The notes under the pieces were generated by a model, which saw nothing but the letters and a program-made list of their open reading frames with translations, had not been told where the DNA came from and ran no database searches. From Frondihabitans peucedani (GTDB lineage Bacteria; Actinomycetota; Actinomycetes; Actinomycetales; Microbacteriaceae), in the NCBI RefSeq assembly GCF_039537585.1, contig NZ_BAABAU010000001.1:124001-188000 (forward strand): a stretch of DNA of 64,000 nt, given 5' to 3'. Made by a program: the position numbers and the translations under genes. Shown here in pieces: positions 24,717 to 34,502 of this stretch (positions are counted from its first letter, which is position 1; every line of letters begins with the position of its first letter).

Positions 24717-25870
24717 GAGCGCACCCCCACGGTCACGTCCTGGTCGTCGAGCACGCCGGTCAGCACGTCGTCGACGGCGACCGGCCGCCCGAGCGTCGCC
24801 GAGACGTAGATCGCCTTGACGGTCGCCAGAGACAGCAGCGCGTCGTCGACCGTGACGCCGGGCGCCTCGCCCGTCCGGATCGCCCGCAGGATGTCGTCGT
24901 ACTGCCGCGCGTGCCCGCGGAGGAAGTGCTGCTCCTCGGGCGGCCCGCCCACGAGCTGGTCGGCCTCGACGAGACCCTCCGCCTGGTTCGCCGTGTCGAG
25001 CGCTTCCTGGAGGCCGGTCCCGGCACCCGGGGCCGCCACGTGGAAGTACTCCAGCCGGTCGTCGGTGACGACACCCGAGCCCGCGTCGCCGTGCACCTGG
25101 ATGCGGGTGGTCAGCCCCGGGTACGCGGCCGTCGTCGCGTGGACGACCGCGAGAGCACCCGACTCGAACCGGACGGTCGCGACCGCGACGTCCTCCACCT
25201 CGATTCGCTCGTGCGCGAGGAGCCCGGTCTGGGCACTCACCTCGACGGGTCGCCCCAGCATCCACACCAGCAGGTCGACCGTGTGCACGCCCTGGTTCAT
25301 CACGGCGCCGCCGCCGTCGAGCGCCCAGGTGCCGCGCCAGTCACCGGAGTCGTAGTAGCCCTGGCTCCGCCACCACGCGACCGAGGCGAGGCCCGACGAG
25401 ACGCGGCCGAAACGGCCGTCGTGCGCCGCCTGGGCCACGACCCGGTTCGCAGGATCGAAACGGTGCTGGCTGATCACCGTGACGCAGAGTCCCTGCGCCC
25501 GCGCGTCGGACGCGAGGTCGGCGATCCTGCGCGCACTGGCGATGCTGACGTCGAGCGGCTTCTCGATGACGACGTGCCGGCCCCGCGCGAGAGCGGTCTC
25601 GGCGAGCTCGACGTGCAGCCCGCTGGGGGAGCAGACCACGACGACGTCGACGTCGGCCTGATCGAGCGCCTTGTCGAGGGTCTCCGAGACGACGGGGCGC
25701 TCGCCGGTGGAGGCGGCGACCTCGTCGGCCAGGGCGGTGGCCGCGGGCAGGACGGCGTCGACGGCGGCGGTGACCCGGAAGCCGGGGTGGCCGACGAGCA
25801 CGCGGGCGTGGTGGCGTCCGATGACGCCGCAGCCGACGACGGCTGCTGTGAGGGGGGAGGCGGTGGTCAT
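24713..25870 (-). CDS. Gfo/Idh/MocA-family oxidoreductase
   Basis: A 385-residue NAD(P)-dependent sugar dehydrogenase. N-terminal Rossmann motif VVGCGVIGRHHARVL (about 10-24), the family catalytic EKPLD (about 101-105) preceded by VVCSPSGLHVELAETALARGRHVVI, and the C-terminal (alpha/beta) domain with GGGAVMNQGVHTVDLLVWMLG. ATGA overlap to the upstream gene. In this operon it could oxidise or reduce a uronic-acid or inositol-like intermediate; specificity cannot be read. Confidence 0.9.
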   Translation of the reverse strand: MTTASPLTAAVVGCGVIGRHHARVLVGHPGFRVTAAVDAVLPAATALADEVAASTGERPVVSETLDKALDQADVDVVVVCSPSGLHVELAETALARGRHVVIEKPLDVSIASARRIADLASDARAQGLCVTVISQHRFDPANRVVAQAAHDGRFGRVSSGLASVAWWRSQGYYDSGDWRGTWALDGGGAVMNQGVHTVDLLVWMLGRPVEVSAQTGLLAHERIEVEDVAVATVRFESGALAVVHATTAAYPGLTTRIQVHGDAGSGVVTDDRLEYFHVAAPGAGTGLQEALDTANQAEGLVEADQLVGGPPEEQHFLRGHARQYDDILRAIRTGEAPGVTVDDALLSLATVKAIYVSATLGRPVAVDDVLTGVLDDQDVTVGVRS

Positions 25871-26721
25871 GAGAGCTGGACTCCGATCCGGTCGGTGAGG
25901 GTTCTGAGGGCGCGGGCGGCGCGCCCGAATTCGCTGGGTCCCGAGAAGCCGCCGAGCGCGTTCGTGTCGGCGAGGTGCGGCTCGAGCGAGGCGAAGCCGT
26001 CGTAGCCGGTGTCGCGGAGGGCGGTGACGGTCTCGAGGAGCTCCCCGTCGCCCGATCCTGCGGGCACCACCTCGCCGGTCGATGCGACGGCGTCCTTGAC
26101 CTGCAGGTACTCGACGTGCTCGTGGAGCAGCGGCCAGGCCTCGGTGAACGGCCGGACCCCGCACTGCACGAAGTTGGCGTTGTCCCAGGCGAGGCGGAGT
26201 GCCGGCGAGCCGACCGCCTCCACGAGGTCGAGCACCCGCCTCGGGATGTCGCCGAAGATCTCCTTCTCGTTCTCGTGCAGCAGGATCACGCCCTCCCTCT
26301 CGGCGACGTCGGCCAGGGCGCGCATCCGCACCAGCACGTCGTCGCGGATGTCGTCGGGGTCCTGCCCCTCGGCCGGATAGAACGAGAACAGCCGGATGTA
26401 CCGCGCCTCCAGCGCGTGAGCGGCCCGGATCGCGCGGCCGAGGCGCTCGACCTCGTGCTCGACCGGGAGCGCCACGGGCACCTTGCCGATCGGCGAGGCG
26501 ATGGCCGAGACGCCGGTGGAGCGCCGGTCGAGGACGCCCTTCAGAGCGGCCAGCCGGTCGTCCGTCAGGTCGACGATGTTGGTGCCCCAGGCGGCGCGCA
26601 CCTCGATGTGGCGGGCGCCGAGCGCGTTCAGGACGGCCGCCTGCACGTCGGGGTCGTCGTCGATCTCGTCGCCGAACCCCGAGAGGGTCCAGGTGAGCGG
26701 GGGACTGCTGGGCTTCGTCAT
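25867..26721 (-). CDS. Sugar phosphate isomerase/epimerase-like TIM barrel
   Basis: A 284-residue xylose-isomerase-like TIM barrel, only distantly similar to the one at 23862 despite equal length. Metal-ligand strands: VILLHENEKEIFGD (about 137-150), LRLAWDNANFVQCG, YLQVKDAV and GFASLEPHL. ATG overlaps the permease stop by four bases and has no other start nearby. Likely an epimerase or isomerase for a sugar acid entering through the adjacent importer. Confidence 0.87.
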   Translation of the reverse strand: MTKPSSPPLTWTLSGFGDEIDDDPDVQAAVLNALGARHIEVRAAWGTNIVDLTDDRLAALKGVLDRRSTGVSAIASPIGKVPVALPVEHEVERLGRAIRAAHALEARYIRLFSFYPAEGQDPDDIRDDVLVRMRALADVAEREGVILLHENEKEIFGDIPRRVLDLVEAVGSPALRLAWDNANFVQCGVRPFTEAWPLLHEHVEYLQVKDAVASTGEVVPAGSGDGELLETVTALRDTGYDGFASLEPHLADTNALGGFSGPSEFGRAARALRTLTDRIGVQLS

Positions 26722-27599
26722 TTGACGCCTCCTGCTGTGAGGCCACCGACGAGGTAGCGCTGGAAGATGAGGTAGAGGACCACGACGGGCAGCGCGCAGA
26801 CGAGCGCGGCGGCCATCATCTGCCCGTAGACGGGGAGCGCGCCGCCCTCCTGCGTCGCCCCGAAGACCTGCAGGGCGACCGCGGCTGTCCGGCTGTCCGG
26901 GTTGGTCATGATCGAGGCGAAGAGCACGTCGTTCCAGCCGAGGAGGAACGCGAAGATCCCCGAGACGACGATGCCGGGCCACGACAGCGGGACGACGATG
27001 CGGGTGAGGATCCGCCACGACGAGGCGCCGTCGATCCTGGCGGCCTCCTCGAGCTCGCGGGGCAGGCCGCGGAGGTAGGTCACCATCACCCAGGTCGAGA
27101 ACGGGAGCGCGAAGGTGAGGTAGGTGATGAACAGGCCCCACCTCGTGCCGATGATCTGCACGCCCGTGTACGTGGCGGCGCTCGAGAACAGGACGAACAC
27201 CGGCAGCAGGAGCAGCGTGCCGGGGATCGACTGCAGGGCGAGCAGGCCGCGCAGGAACGTGAGACGGCCGCGGAAGCGGTAGCGGACGAGCACGTAGGCG
27301 GTCGCGACGGCCAGGAACGCGCAGACGAGGGCGACCGACCCTGCGACCAGGACGCTGTTGGCGAGGCCGGTGCCGAGGGCGACGGTCGTCCAGATCCGCG
27401 AGTAGTTCGCCAGCGTGAACTCGGTCGGCAGGAACGCGCCGTTGGCCACGGCGATGTCGGAGTTGACCGAGGCGAACAGGATGTAGACGACCGGGACCAG
27501 GACGAAGACCATCAGCACGGCCAGGATCACGATCAGCAGCGGCCGGGGGAGGAGCCTCGTGACGTCGGCCCCGCGCCCCTTCGGCGTGATGACGGTCAT
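26718..27599 (-). CDS. Carbohydrate ABC transporter permease (MalG/CUT1 type)
   Basis: A 293-residue inner-membrane protein with six spans. The EAA loop that docks the ATPase is seen as LPRELEEAARIDGASSWRILTRIVVPLSWPGI (about 180-210). The N-terminal opening LLIVILAVLMVFVLVPVVYILFASV and the WNDVLFASIMT stretch are typical of MalG-like subunits. Start overlaps the MalF-like gene by four bases. No ATPase is encoded in the locus, so a shared MsiK-type ATPase elsewhere is expected. Confidence 0.93.
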   Translation of the reverse strand: MTVITPKGRGADVTRLLPRPLLIVILAVLMVFVLVPVVYILFASVNSDIAVANGAFLPTEFTLANYSRIWTTVALGTGLANSVLVAGSVALVCAFLAVATAYVLVRYRFRGRLTFLRGLLALQSIPGTLLLLPVFVLFSSAATYTGVQIIGTRWGLFITYLTFALPFSTWVMVTYLRGLPRELEEAARIDGASSWRILTRIVVPLSWPGIVVSGIFAFLLGWNDVLFASIMTNPDSRTAAVALQVFGATQEGGALPVYGQMMAAALVCALPVVVLYLIFQRYLVGGLTAGGVK

Positions 27600-28603
27600 C
27601 GGGCGACTCCCGTCTCGCGGACGCCGCGGACGACCCGGTCTTCACCGGAGTCGAGACGCACGGCCTTCAGGTAGATGAACAGCGGGATCGCGACGATCAC
27701 CAGCGAGCAGATCGCCATCGCGGCGCTCAGCCCGAAGCGGAAGCTCTGGAAGCTGGCGATGTAGGTCAGCACCGGCATCACCTGCACCGCGTCGGGCGTC
27801 GGGATGCCGAACAGCACGAACGGCAGGGTGAAGTTGTTGATGTTGTGCAGGATCGCGATGATCACGGCCAGCGAGATCGGCCCGCGCAGGTAGGGGAAGA
27901 TCACGTACCGGAGCTTCGCCCACCAGAGCGCGCCGTCGAGGGCGGCGGCCTCGTGGACCTCCGTGTCGACGCTCTGCAGGCCCGACAGCGCCAGCAGGTA
28001 GATGAACGGCCACGACGACCAGATCGCCACGAACACCAGCGCCCAGTAGCTCTTCGGCCCGTTCAGCCAGAGCCCGCCATCGATCCCGAAGAACGACAGG
28101 AAGTGGTTGCCGATGCCCGAGGGCTGCAGGATCGTCCGCCACACGGTCGCGACGACGAACGCCGGGAGCACGTAGGGGATCAGGAAGATCGAGCGGACGA
28201 CGGCCCGCCCCCGGAACGCGTTCTGCGTCGCGAGCGCGGCGACGACGCCGATCGGCAGGGTCACCGCCGTCACGATGAGGGCGAAGCTCGCGCTGATCCC
28301 GATGGAGCGGAGCAGCGGCGACTGGGTGAGCGCCTCGACGAAGTTGCCGAGCCCGACGAACGGCGCCTGCAGCCACGACCGCAGCGTGTACTGGTCGAGG
28401 TCGAGGAGCGAGATCACGACGCCGAGGATCAGCGGGACGACGATCACGATCGCCATCAGGATCCCGCCCGGGAGCAGCATCCACAGCGGGCGTCCGCGGG
28501 TGTCGAGGCTGCGGCGCCTCGCGGGCCTCGGCGTGCGGCCCGGGGCGGGGGCGGTGCCTCCCGCCCGGGCGACCGGGCGCTCGGTGGTCGACGGTGTCGT
28601 CAC
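27596..28603 (-). CDS. Carbohydrate ABC transporter permease (MalF/CUT1 type)
   Basis: A 335-residue inner-membrane permease with a basic, Pro/Arg-rich cytosolic tail (about 1-38) and six spans. EAA loop: SVDTEVHEAAALDGALWWAKLRYVIFPYLRGPI (about 220-250). GTG start nine bases after the binding-protein stop. Forms the channel with the MalG-like partner for uptake of a sugar acid or oligosaccharide. Confidence 0.93.
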   Translation of the reverse strand: MTTPSTTERPVARAGGTAPAPGRTPRPARRRSLDTRGRPLWMLLPGGILMAIVIVVPLILGVVISLLDLDQYTLRSWLQAPFVGLGNFVEALTQSPLLRSIGISASFALIVTAVTLPIGVVAALATQNAFRGRAVVRSIFLIPYVLPAFVVATVWRTILQPSGIGNHFLSFFGIDGGLWLNGPKSYWALVFVAIWSSWPFIYLLALSGLQSVDTEVHEAAALDGALWWAKLRYVIFPYLRGPISLAVIIAILHNINNFTLPFVLFGIPTPDAVQVMPVLTYIASFQSFRFGLSAAMAICSLVIVAIPLFIYLKAVRLDSGEDRVVRGVRETGVAR

Positions 28604-28612
28604 GGCCGTCGC

Positions 28613-29965
28613 CTACTTCGCCCGGGAGAGAGCGGACGAGGCCGCCTTCTGCGCGGTCGCGAGCCGCTTGTCGATCTCGGACGACGAGATCGAGCCGGAC
28701 TTGAGCGACGGGATGCTCTGCACCGTGATGTCGGTGATGGCGAGCTGCACGTCGCCCCAGGCCCCGGAGAACGGGGTCGCGACCGACTTCTTCGCGGCCT
28801 CGACGATCGGCTGGAGCGACGAGTCGTCCTTCTCGAGGGCCGTCGCCGCTGCCGCGTTGGTCGGCAGCTGACCGAAGGTCGTGTAGAAGTCCTCCTGCTC
28901 CTGCTGGCCGGTGACCTGCTTGATGTAGGCGAAGGCGAGGTCCTGGTTCTTCGAGTAGTTCGCAACGACGAGGTTGTCGCCGGAGAGGATCGACGCGGCG
29001 TCCTTCCCGTCGCTCGGCCTCGAGGTCTCGCCCGGCGGCACGGTCGGCATGAGGGCGTAGGCGTACTTGCCCGCGACCGGCGACTTGTCGAGCGTGTTCT
29101 TCGAGGTCGCGGTCGTCATCGGGAAGTAGGCGGCCTTGCCGGCGGCGAAGGCGGCGAGCGCCTGCGCGTTGTTCCACCCGACGGCCGCAGGATCGACGAC
29201 GCCGTCGGTCGTCACCCAGCCGAAGTACGCCTTGTACGCGGCCTTCATCTCGGGGCTGTCGATGTCCGCCTTCTTGCCGTCGACCAGCGGGTTGCCGGCC
29301 TGGTTCGACATCGCCCAGACGAACTTCCAGACGTCGAAGCCGTCGGCGTAGCCGGTCGAGACGCCGTAGACGCCGTTCTTGGTGAGGGTCTTCGCCTGCT
29401 GGGCGAACTCGTCCCAGGAGGTCGCCGGCTTCGTGATCCCGGCCGCCTTCAGCAGATCCTCGTTGTAGGCCATCACGAAGGGGCGGCTCGCGAACGGGAC
29501 GCCGATCTCGTCGCTCTTCGAGGGGCCCGAGATGCCGAGGCTCGCCGGGACGAACCGGTCGCGCCCGCCCACCTGGCCCCACTGCTTGTCGCCGAGCTTC
29601 ACGAACGCGCCGGTCGAGTAGGCCGTCGGCGTGAAGGTGGTGCCGATCGAGTAGACGTCGGGGCCCTGCCCGGAGACGACCGAGGTCTGGATCCGGGTGA
29701 GCTCCTCGTTGGCCGAGGCGTAGGTGTCGTACTTCAAGGTGGCACCGGTGCTCTTCTTGAAGGCCGCTGCCTGATCCTGCTGCCACTGCTTCTGCTCGGT
29801 GGGGTAGAGGGTGTCGACGCCGGTCAGGACGTTGAGCGTCTTGCCGGATCCGTCGATCTTCCCGTCGGCGCCGGTGGTGGAACCACCCGACGCGGAACAG
29901 CCCGTGAGCACGAGTGCCACGGCGGCGAGGCCTGCGACGGCCCCTGCCAGAGTGCGCTTCTTCAT
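28613..29965 (-). CDS. Extracellular sugar-binding lipoprotein
   Basis: A 450-residue ABC substrate-binding protein. Signal peptide MKKRTLAGAVAGLAAVALVLTG-C, lipobox LTGC with Cys at about 23; a Ser/Gly/Thr linker follows. Mature domain has the family pattern PDVYSIGTTFTPTAYSTGAFVKLGD, FASRPFVMAYNEDLLKAAGITKPATSWDEF and AAGKAAYFPMTT. Anchored outside the membrane, it delivers substrate to the two permeases. First gene of the hexuronate operon, directly beside the divergent operator; glucuronate or a glucuronide is the likely ligand from context. Confidence 0.93.
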   Translation of the reverse strand: MKKRTLAGAVAGLAAVALVLTGCSASGGSTTGADGKIDGSGKTLNVLTGVDTLYPTEQKQWQQDQAAAFKKSTGATLKYDTYASANEELTRIQTSVVSGQGPDVYSIGTTFTPTAYSTGAFVKLGDKQWGQVGGRDRFVPASLGISGPSKSDEIGVPFASRPFVMAYNEDLLKAAGITKPATSWDEFAQQAKTLTKNGVYGVSTGYADGFDVWKFVWAMSNQAGNPLVDGKKADIDSPEMKAAYKAYFGWVTTDGVVDPAAVGWNNAQALAAFAAGKAAYFPMTTATSKNTLDKSPVAGKYAYALMPTVPPGETSRPSDGKDAASILSGDNLVVANYSKNQDLAFAYIKQVTGQQEQEDFYTTFGQLPTNAAAATALEKDDSSLQPIVEAAKKSVATPFSGAWGDVQLAITDITVQSIPSLKSGSISSSEIDKRLATAQKAASSALSRAK

Positions 29966-29991
29966 CTGTTTCCTCCTCGAAACGGTGAACT

Positions 29992-30065
29992 GGCACGAGA
30001 CTAGGAGCGTGGCAAATTAGCGGCAATTATTTGCCGCTAATTTGCCAAACCCGTAATTTCGTGCC
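29992..30065. promoter_or_regulatory. 74-bp nested palindrome, LacI-family operator of the hexuronate divergon
   Basis: Inner palindrome: 17-base perfect arms (30010-30026 and 30031-30047) reading TGGCAAATTAGCGGCAA and its complement around TTAT. Outer arms GGCACGA (29992-29998) and TCGTGCC (30059-30065) share exactly the same centre. It fills the gap between the binding-protein gene (start 29965) and lacI (start 30079), overlapping both promoters. Confidence 0.85.
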
Positions 30066-30078
30066 GGAGGAGGGACCG

Positions 30079-31110
30079 ATGACCGACACCGCCCCGCGTC
30101 GCAAGGCCGCGACGATCACCGATGTGGCAGCCCTCAGCGGCGTCGCCCCGTCGACCGTGTCGAGGGCTCTGACGACGCCCGACCGCGTGAACGCCCTCAC
30201 CCGGGCCCGCATCGAGAAGGCCGCCGAGGAGATCGGCTACGTGTCGCCGCGCGGCGCGTCGTCCGGGCCGGGCACCCGGACGAGAGCGGTCGCCGTCCTC
30301 GTCGCCGACATCACGAACCCCTTCTTCTTCGGCATCATCCGGGGCGCGCAGCAGCAGCTGAAGGCCGCGGGCTACCGGCAGATCCTCGTCGACACCGAGG
30401 AGTCGGGCGAGCTCGAGGCGGCGACCCTCGACTCGCTCGGCGCCAGCGCCGTCGGGGCCGTCGTCACCGCCTCCCGGCTCCCCGACGCCGACCTGGCCAT
30501 GTACGCCAGGAACACCCCGCTCGTCGCGATCAACCGTCGGCCCGAGGGCGTCGCGAACGTCCTGATCGACACCCCGGGCGGTGTGCAGCAGGCCCTCGAG
30601 CACCTCCACTCACTCGGGCACCGCGACGTGGTCTACGTCTCCGGCCCGGTGTCGTCCTGGTCGAACGAGCGCCGCTGGAAGTCGCTCGAGCGCGCCGCCG
30701 ACCGCCTCGGGGTGGCCCTCCGCAGGATCGGCCCGTTCGCCCCGACCACCGCGGCCGGCGTCGTCGCCGCCGACGTGGCCGTCACCACCGACGCGACCGC
30801 GTTCATCGTCTTCAACGACCTCATCGCCATCGGCATGCTCGCCCGCCTCCGGGAGCGCGGCGTCGATGTTCCCGGCGACCTCAGCATCGTCGGCTGCGAC
30901 GACATCTTCGGCGCCGACTTCTGCAACCCGCCGCTCACCACGCTGCACGCCCCCATCGAGCGCGCCGGCCGCGTGGCCGTGTCGATGCTCCTGGCCAGGA
31001 TCGAGGCGGGGTCGCCGGATGCCGCCCAGCGCCAGTCGGTGCTCCTCCCGACCACCCTCACGGTCCGGTCGACGACCGGACCGGTCCCCGAACGAAAGGC
31101 CCGACGATGA
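30079..31110 (+). CDS. LacI-family transcriptional regulator
   Basis: A 343-residue repressor. Helix-turn-helix and hinge at residues 11-60 (ATITDVAALSGVAPSTVSRALTTPDRVNALTRARIEKAAEEIGY), then the periplasmic-binding-like effector domain (AVLVADITNPFFFGIIRGAQQQL near 75; GCDDIFGADFCNPPLTTLHAP near 278). GGAGGAGGG precedes the ATG by about ten bases. It overlaps uxaC by four bases and lies beside the nested palindrome, so it probably represses both itself-uxaC and the transport/catabolic operon, released by a uronate or its metabolite. Confidence 0.93.
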   Translation: MTDTAPRRKAATITDVAALSGVAPSTVSRALTTPDRVNALTRARIEKAAEEIGYVSPRGASSGPGTRTRAVAVLVADITNPFFFGIIRGAQQQLKAAGYRQILVDTEESGELEAATLDSLGASAVGAVVTASRLPDADLAMYARNTPLVAINRRPEGVANVLIDTPGGVQQALEHLHSLGHRDVVYVSGPVSSWSNERRWKSLERAADRLGVALRRIGPFAPTTAAGVVAADVAVTTDATAFIVFNDLIAIGMLARLRERGVDVPGDLSIVGCDDIFGADFCNPPLTTLHAPIERAGRVAVSMLLARIEAGSPDAAQRQSVLLPTTLTVRSTTGPVPERKARR

Positions 31111-32525
31111 CGTCCCTCTCCCCGCACCCCGACCGCCTCCTGCCCGCCGATCCGGCGACGCGCGACATCGCCCGCTCCCTGTACGAGAGCGTGCGGGAGG
31201 CGCCGATCCTGTCGCCGCACGGGCACGTCGACGCCGGTCTGCTCGTGGACGACCGGCCGTTCGGCGATCCTGCGGCCCTCCTGATCACCCCCGACCACTA
31301 CGTGCTGCGGCTCCTGCACGCCTCGGGCGTCCCGCTCGAGCAGCTCGGCGTCGTGCCGCGCGACGGGCGTGGCGGCGTCGCGGACGGCCGCGAGATCTGG
31401 CGGGCGCTCGCGACCCACTGGGACGTCTTCCTCGGCACCCCCGTCCGCTACTGGTTCGAGACCGAGCTCCACGACGTCTTCGGGCTCACCGAGCAGCCGT
31501 CGCCCGCCAACGCCGACGAGCAGTACGACCACCTCGCCGAGGCGCTGGCTTCCGAGGCGATGAGGCCCCGCGCGCTGTTCGAGCGGTTCCGCATCGAGGT
31601 GCTCGCGACGACCGACGACCCCGCGTCCGACCTGAGAGCCCACGCGGCGCTCCGCGACGACCCCGCGTTCGCCGGCCGGGTGCTGCCGACCTTCCGCGCC
31701 GACAGCTACTTCGACCCCGCGAGGCCCGAGTGGCGCGACTCGCTGGCGCGGCTCGCCGAGGTGTCGGGCATCGACACGACGACGCACGCGGGGCTCCTCG
31801 AGGCCCTCCGAGCCCGCCGGGAGCACTTCGTCCGCCACGGCGCGACGGCGTCCGACACCGGAGTCCCCGATGCAGGATCGGAGCCGCTCGAGAGGGCGGA
31901 CGCCGAGCGCATCCACGCGGCGGCCCTCCGCGGCCCGGTGTCGGGCGCCGACGCGGCCGCGTACCGGCACACCATGCTGTTCGAGAGCGCGGCGATGGCG
32001 GCGGACGACGGCCTCGTCATGCAGCTGCACCCGGGCATCCTGCGGAACCACCACCGGCCGACCCTCGAGCGCTTCGGACCCGACACCGGGCACGACCTGC
32101 CGCTGACGGGCTCGACGTACACGGAGCCGCTCCGGCCGATCCTCGAGCGCTTCGGCACGCACCCGCGGTTCCGGCTGGTGCTCTTCACCGTCGACGAGAC
32201 CGCGTTCACCCGCGAGATCGCCCCTCTGGCCGGCTTCTACCCGTCGGTGTACGCCGGAGCCCCGTGGTGGTTCATCGACACCCCGGCCGCGATCCGCCGC
32301 TACCGGGAGGCCGTCACCGACTCCGTCGGCTTCACGAAGACCTCGGGGTTCATCGACGACACCCGGGCGTTCTGCTCGATCCCGGCGAGGCACGACATGT
32401 CGAGGCGGGTCGACGCCGGCTACCTCGCGTCGCTCGTCGTCACGCACCAGCTCTCGGAGGAGGACGCGCACCGGACCGCCCGCGACCTCGTCGACCGGAT
32501 CCCGAGGCAGACCTTCCGCCTCTAG
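31107..32525 (+). CDS. uxaC: Glucuronate isomerase
   Basis: A 472-residue UxaC. It converts D-glucuronate to D-fructuronate (and galacturonate to tagaturonate) in the cytosol. Family marks: SPHGHVD near residue 35 (metal-ligand HxH), DHYVLRLLHASGV, FETELHDVFG, RPTFRADSYFDP-type strand (seen as VLPTFRADSYFDPARPEW), MQLHPGILRNHH, and the C-terminal AGAPWWFIDTPAAIRRYREAVTDSVGFTKTSGFIDDTRAFCSIPARHDMSRR. ATGA overlap with lacI. It provides the first intracellular step of the pathway completed by the divergent operon. Confidence 0.96.
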   Translation: MTSLSPHPDRLLPADPATRDIARSLYESVREAPILSPHGHVDAGLLVDDRPFGDPAALLITPDHYVLRLLHASGVPLEQLGVVPRDGRGGVADGREIWRALATHWDVFLGTPVRYWFETELHDVFGLTEQPSPANADEQYDHLAEALASEAMRPRALFERFRIEVLATTDDPASDLRAHAALRDDPAFAGRVLPTFRADSYFDPARPEWRDSLARLAEVSGIDTTTHAGLLEALRARREHFVRHGATASDTGVPDAGSEPLERADAERIHAAALRGPVSGADAAAYRHTMLFESAAMAADDGLVMQLHPGILRNHHRPTLERFGPDTGHDLPLTGSTYTEPLRPILERFGTHPRFRLVLFTVDETAFTREIAPLAGFYPSVYAGAPWWFIDTPAAIRRYREAVTDSVGFTKTSGFIDDTRAFCSIPARHDMSRRVDAGYLASLVVTHQLSEEDAHRTARDLVDRIPRQTFRL

Positions 32526-32637
32526 CAGGCCGCTGCGGGTGCCTGACACGGGGCTCCCTCTCCTCGAACCCGCCGATTCGCGCCCACAGAGCGTGTCGCG
32601 GCGCCCGAGTCGGCCTCCCGCCAGCCACGATCAGGGC

Positions 32638-33291
32638 ATGCAGCCCCTCAGCGTCGACGCCACGAGAGGCGCCTCCACGACCCGCGTCGTCGTCATGTTC
32701 GCGGTCGGGATCGTGGTCGGCGTCGCCGCCGCGCTCCTCGGCCTCGCGGGGAGCTCGCTCGTCATCGGCTGGATCGCCGCGTGCCTCGTCTACCTGATCT
32801 GGGTGTACGCCATCGTGTTCCGCTTCGACGGCGAGCAGGCGAGGCAGCACGCCCGCGCAGAAGACCCCGACCGCAGCGTGTCGCAGATCCTGCTCGTCCT
32901 CGCCTGCGTCGGAAGCCTCGGCATCGTCGGCTTCACCGTGATCGAGGCCGGTCACGCCTCAGGGGCGAGGGCCGACGCGCTGGCGATCCTGGCCGTGGTG
33001 AGCGTCGTGCTGTCGTGGTTCTTGATCCACACCCTCTTCATGCTGCGCTACGCGGTGCAGTACTACGCCGGCGAGGAGGGCGGGATCGACTTCAACCAGC
33101 CCGAGCCGCCCGACTACCGCGACTTCGCCTATCTCGCGTTCGACCTCGGCATGACCTATCAGGTGAGCGACACGACGATCTCGAACCGGACCATCCGGCA
33201 CCTCGTGACGCGGCACTGCCTGCTGTCGTACCTGTTCGGCACGGTGATCCTGGCGACGCTGATCAACCTCGTGGCCGGGCTCGGCAGCTGA
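32638..33291 (+). CDS. DUF1345 membrane protein
   Basis: A 217-residue protein with four to five spans. DUF1345 hallmark near the C-terminus: LRYAVQYYAGEEGGIDFNQPEPPDYRDFAYLAFDLGMTYQVSDTTISNRTIRHLVTRHCLLSYLFGTVI. Family role unknown. ATG chosen as the first start giving a full N-terminal span; ribosome site weak. Stands alone after uxaC (113 bases away), with nothing to tie it to sugar-acid use. Confidence 0.9.
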   Translation: MQPLSVDATRGASTTRVVVMFAVGIVVGVAAALLGLAGSSLVIGWIAACLVYLIWVYAIVFRFDGEQARQHARAEDPDRSVSQILLVLACVGSLGIVGFTVIEAGHASGARADALAILAVVSVVLSWFLIHTLFMLRYAVQYYAGEEGGIDFNQPEPPDYRDFAYLAFDLGMTYQVSDTTISNRTIRHLVTRHCLLSYLFGTVILATLINLVAGLGS

Positions 33292-33340
33292 CGTCGGCCG
33301 CGCGGCCGCGATCCTGCGCCCCTCGCCTCGTCTGGGGAAG

Positions 33341-33356
33341 CGCGTGAACGTTCACG
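33341..33356. promoter_or_regulatory. 16-bp perfect palindrome upstream of aldo/keto reductase
   Basis: GCGTGAAC followed by its exact complement, 61 bases before the start at 33417. A second imperfect element, GGGTG-N7-CACCC, follows at once (about 33358-33374). Shape suits a TetR- or LacI-type operator overlapping the promoter. Confidence 0.6.
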
Positions 33357-33416
33357 CCGGGTGTACCGTTCACCCCGGCGACGCACCGACGCGCGCCACG
33401 ACAGGGAGCATCTTCG

Positions 33417-34421
<1,005 letters not shown>

Positions 34422-34435
34422 GCCGGCGCTCTCAC

Positions 34436-34493
34436 CCGAACGGCCAGAATCCGCCCTCCGCTCGTCTCGGCAGGGCGGATTCCGGCCGTTCGG
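34436..34493. terminator. Long bidirectional terminator hairpin
   Basis: Arms 34436-34457 and 34472-34493 pair at 21 of 22 positions with a 14-base loop, between convergent stops at 34421 and 34503. The loop edge CTCGGCAGGG is shared with the hairpin at 7788-7857. Confidence 0.75.
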
Positions 34494-34502
34494 CGGCGGT
34501 CC

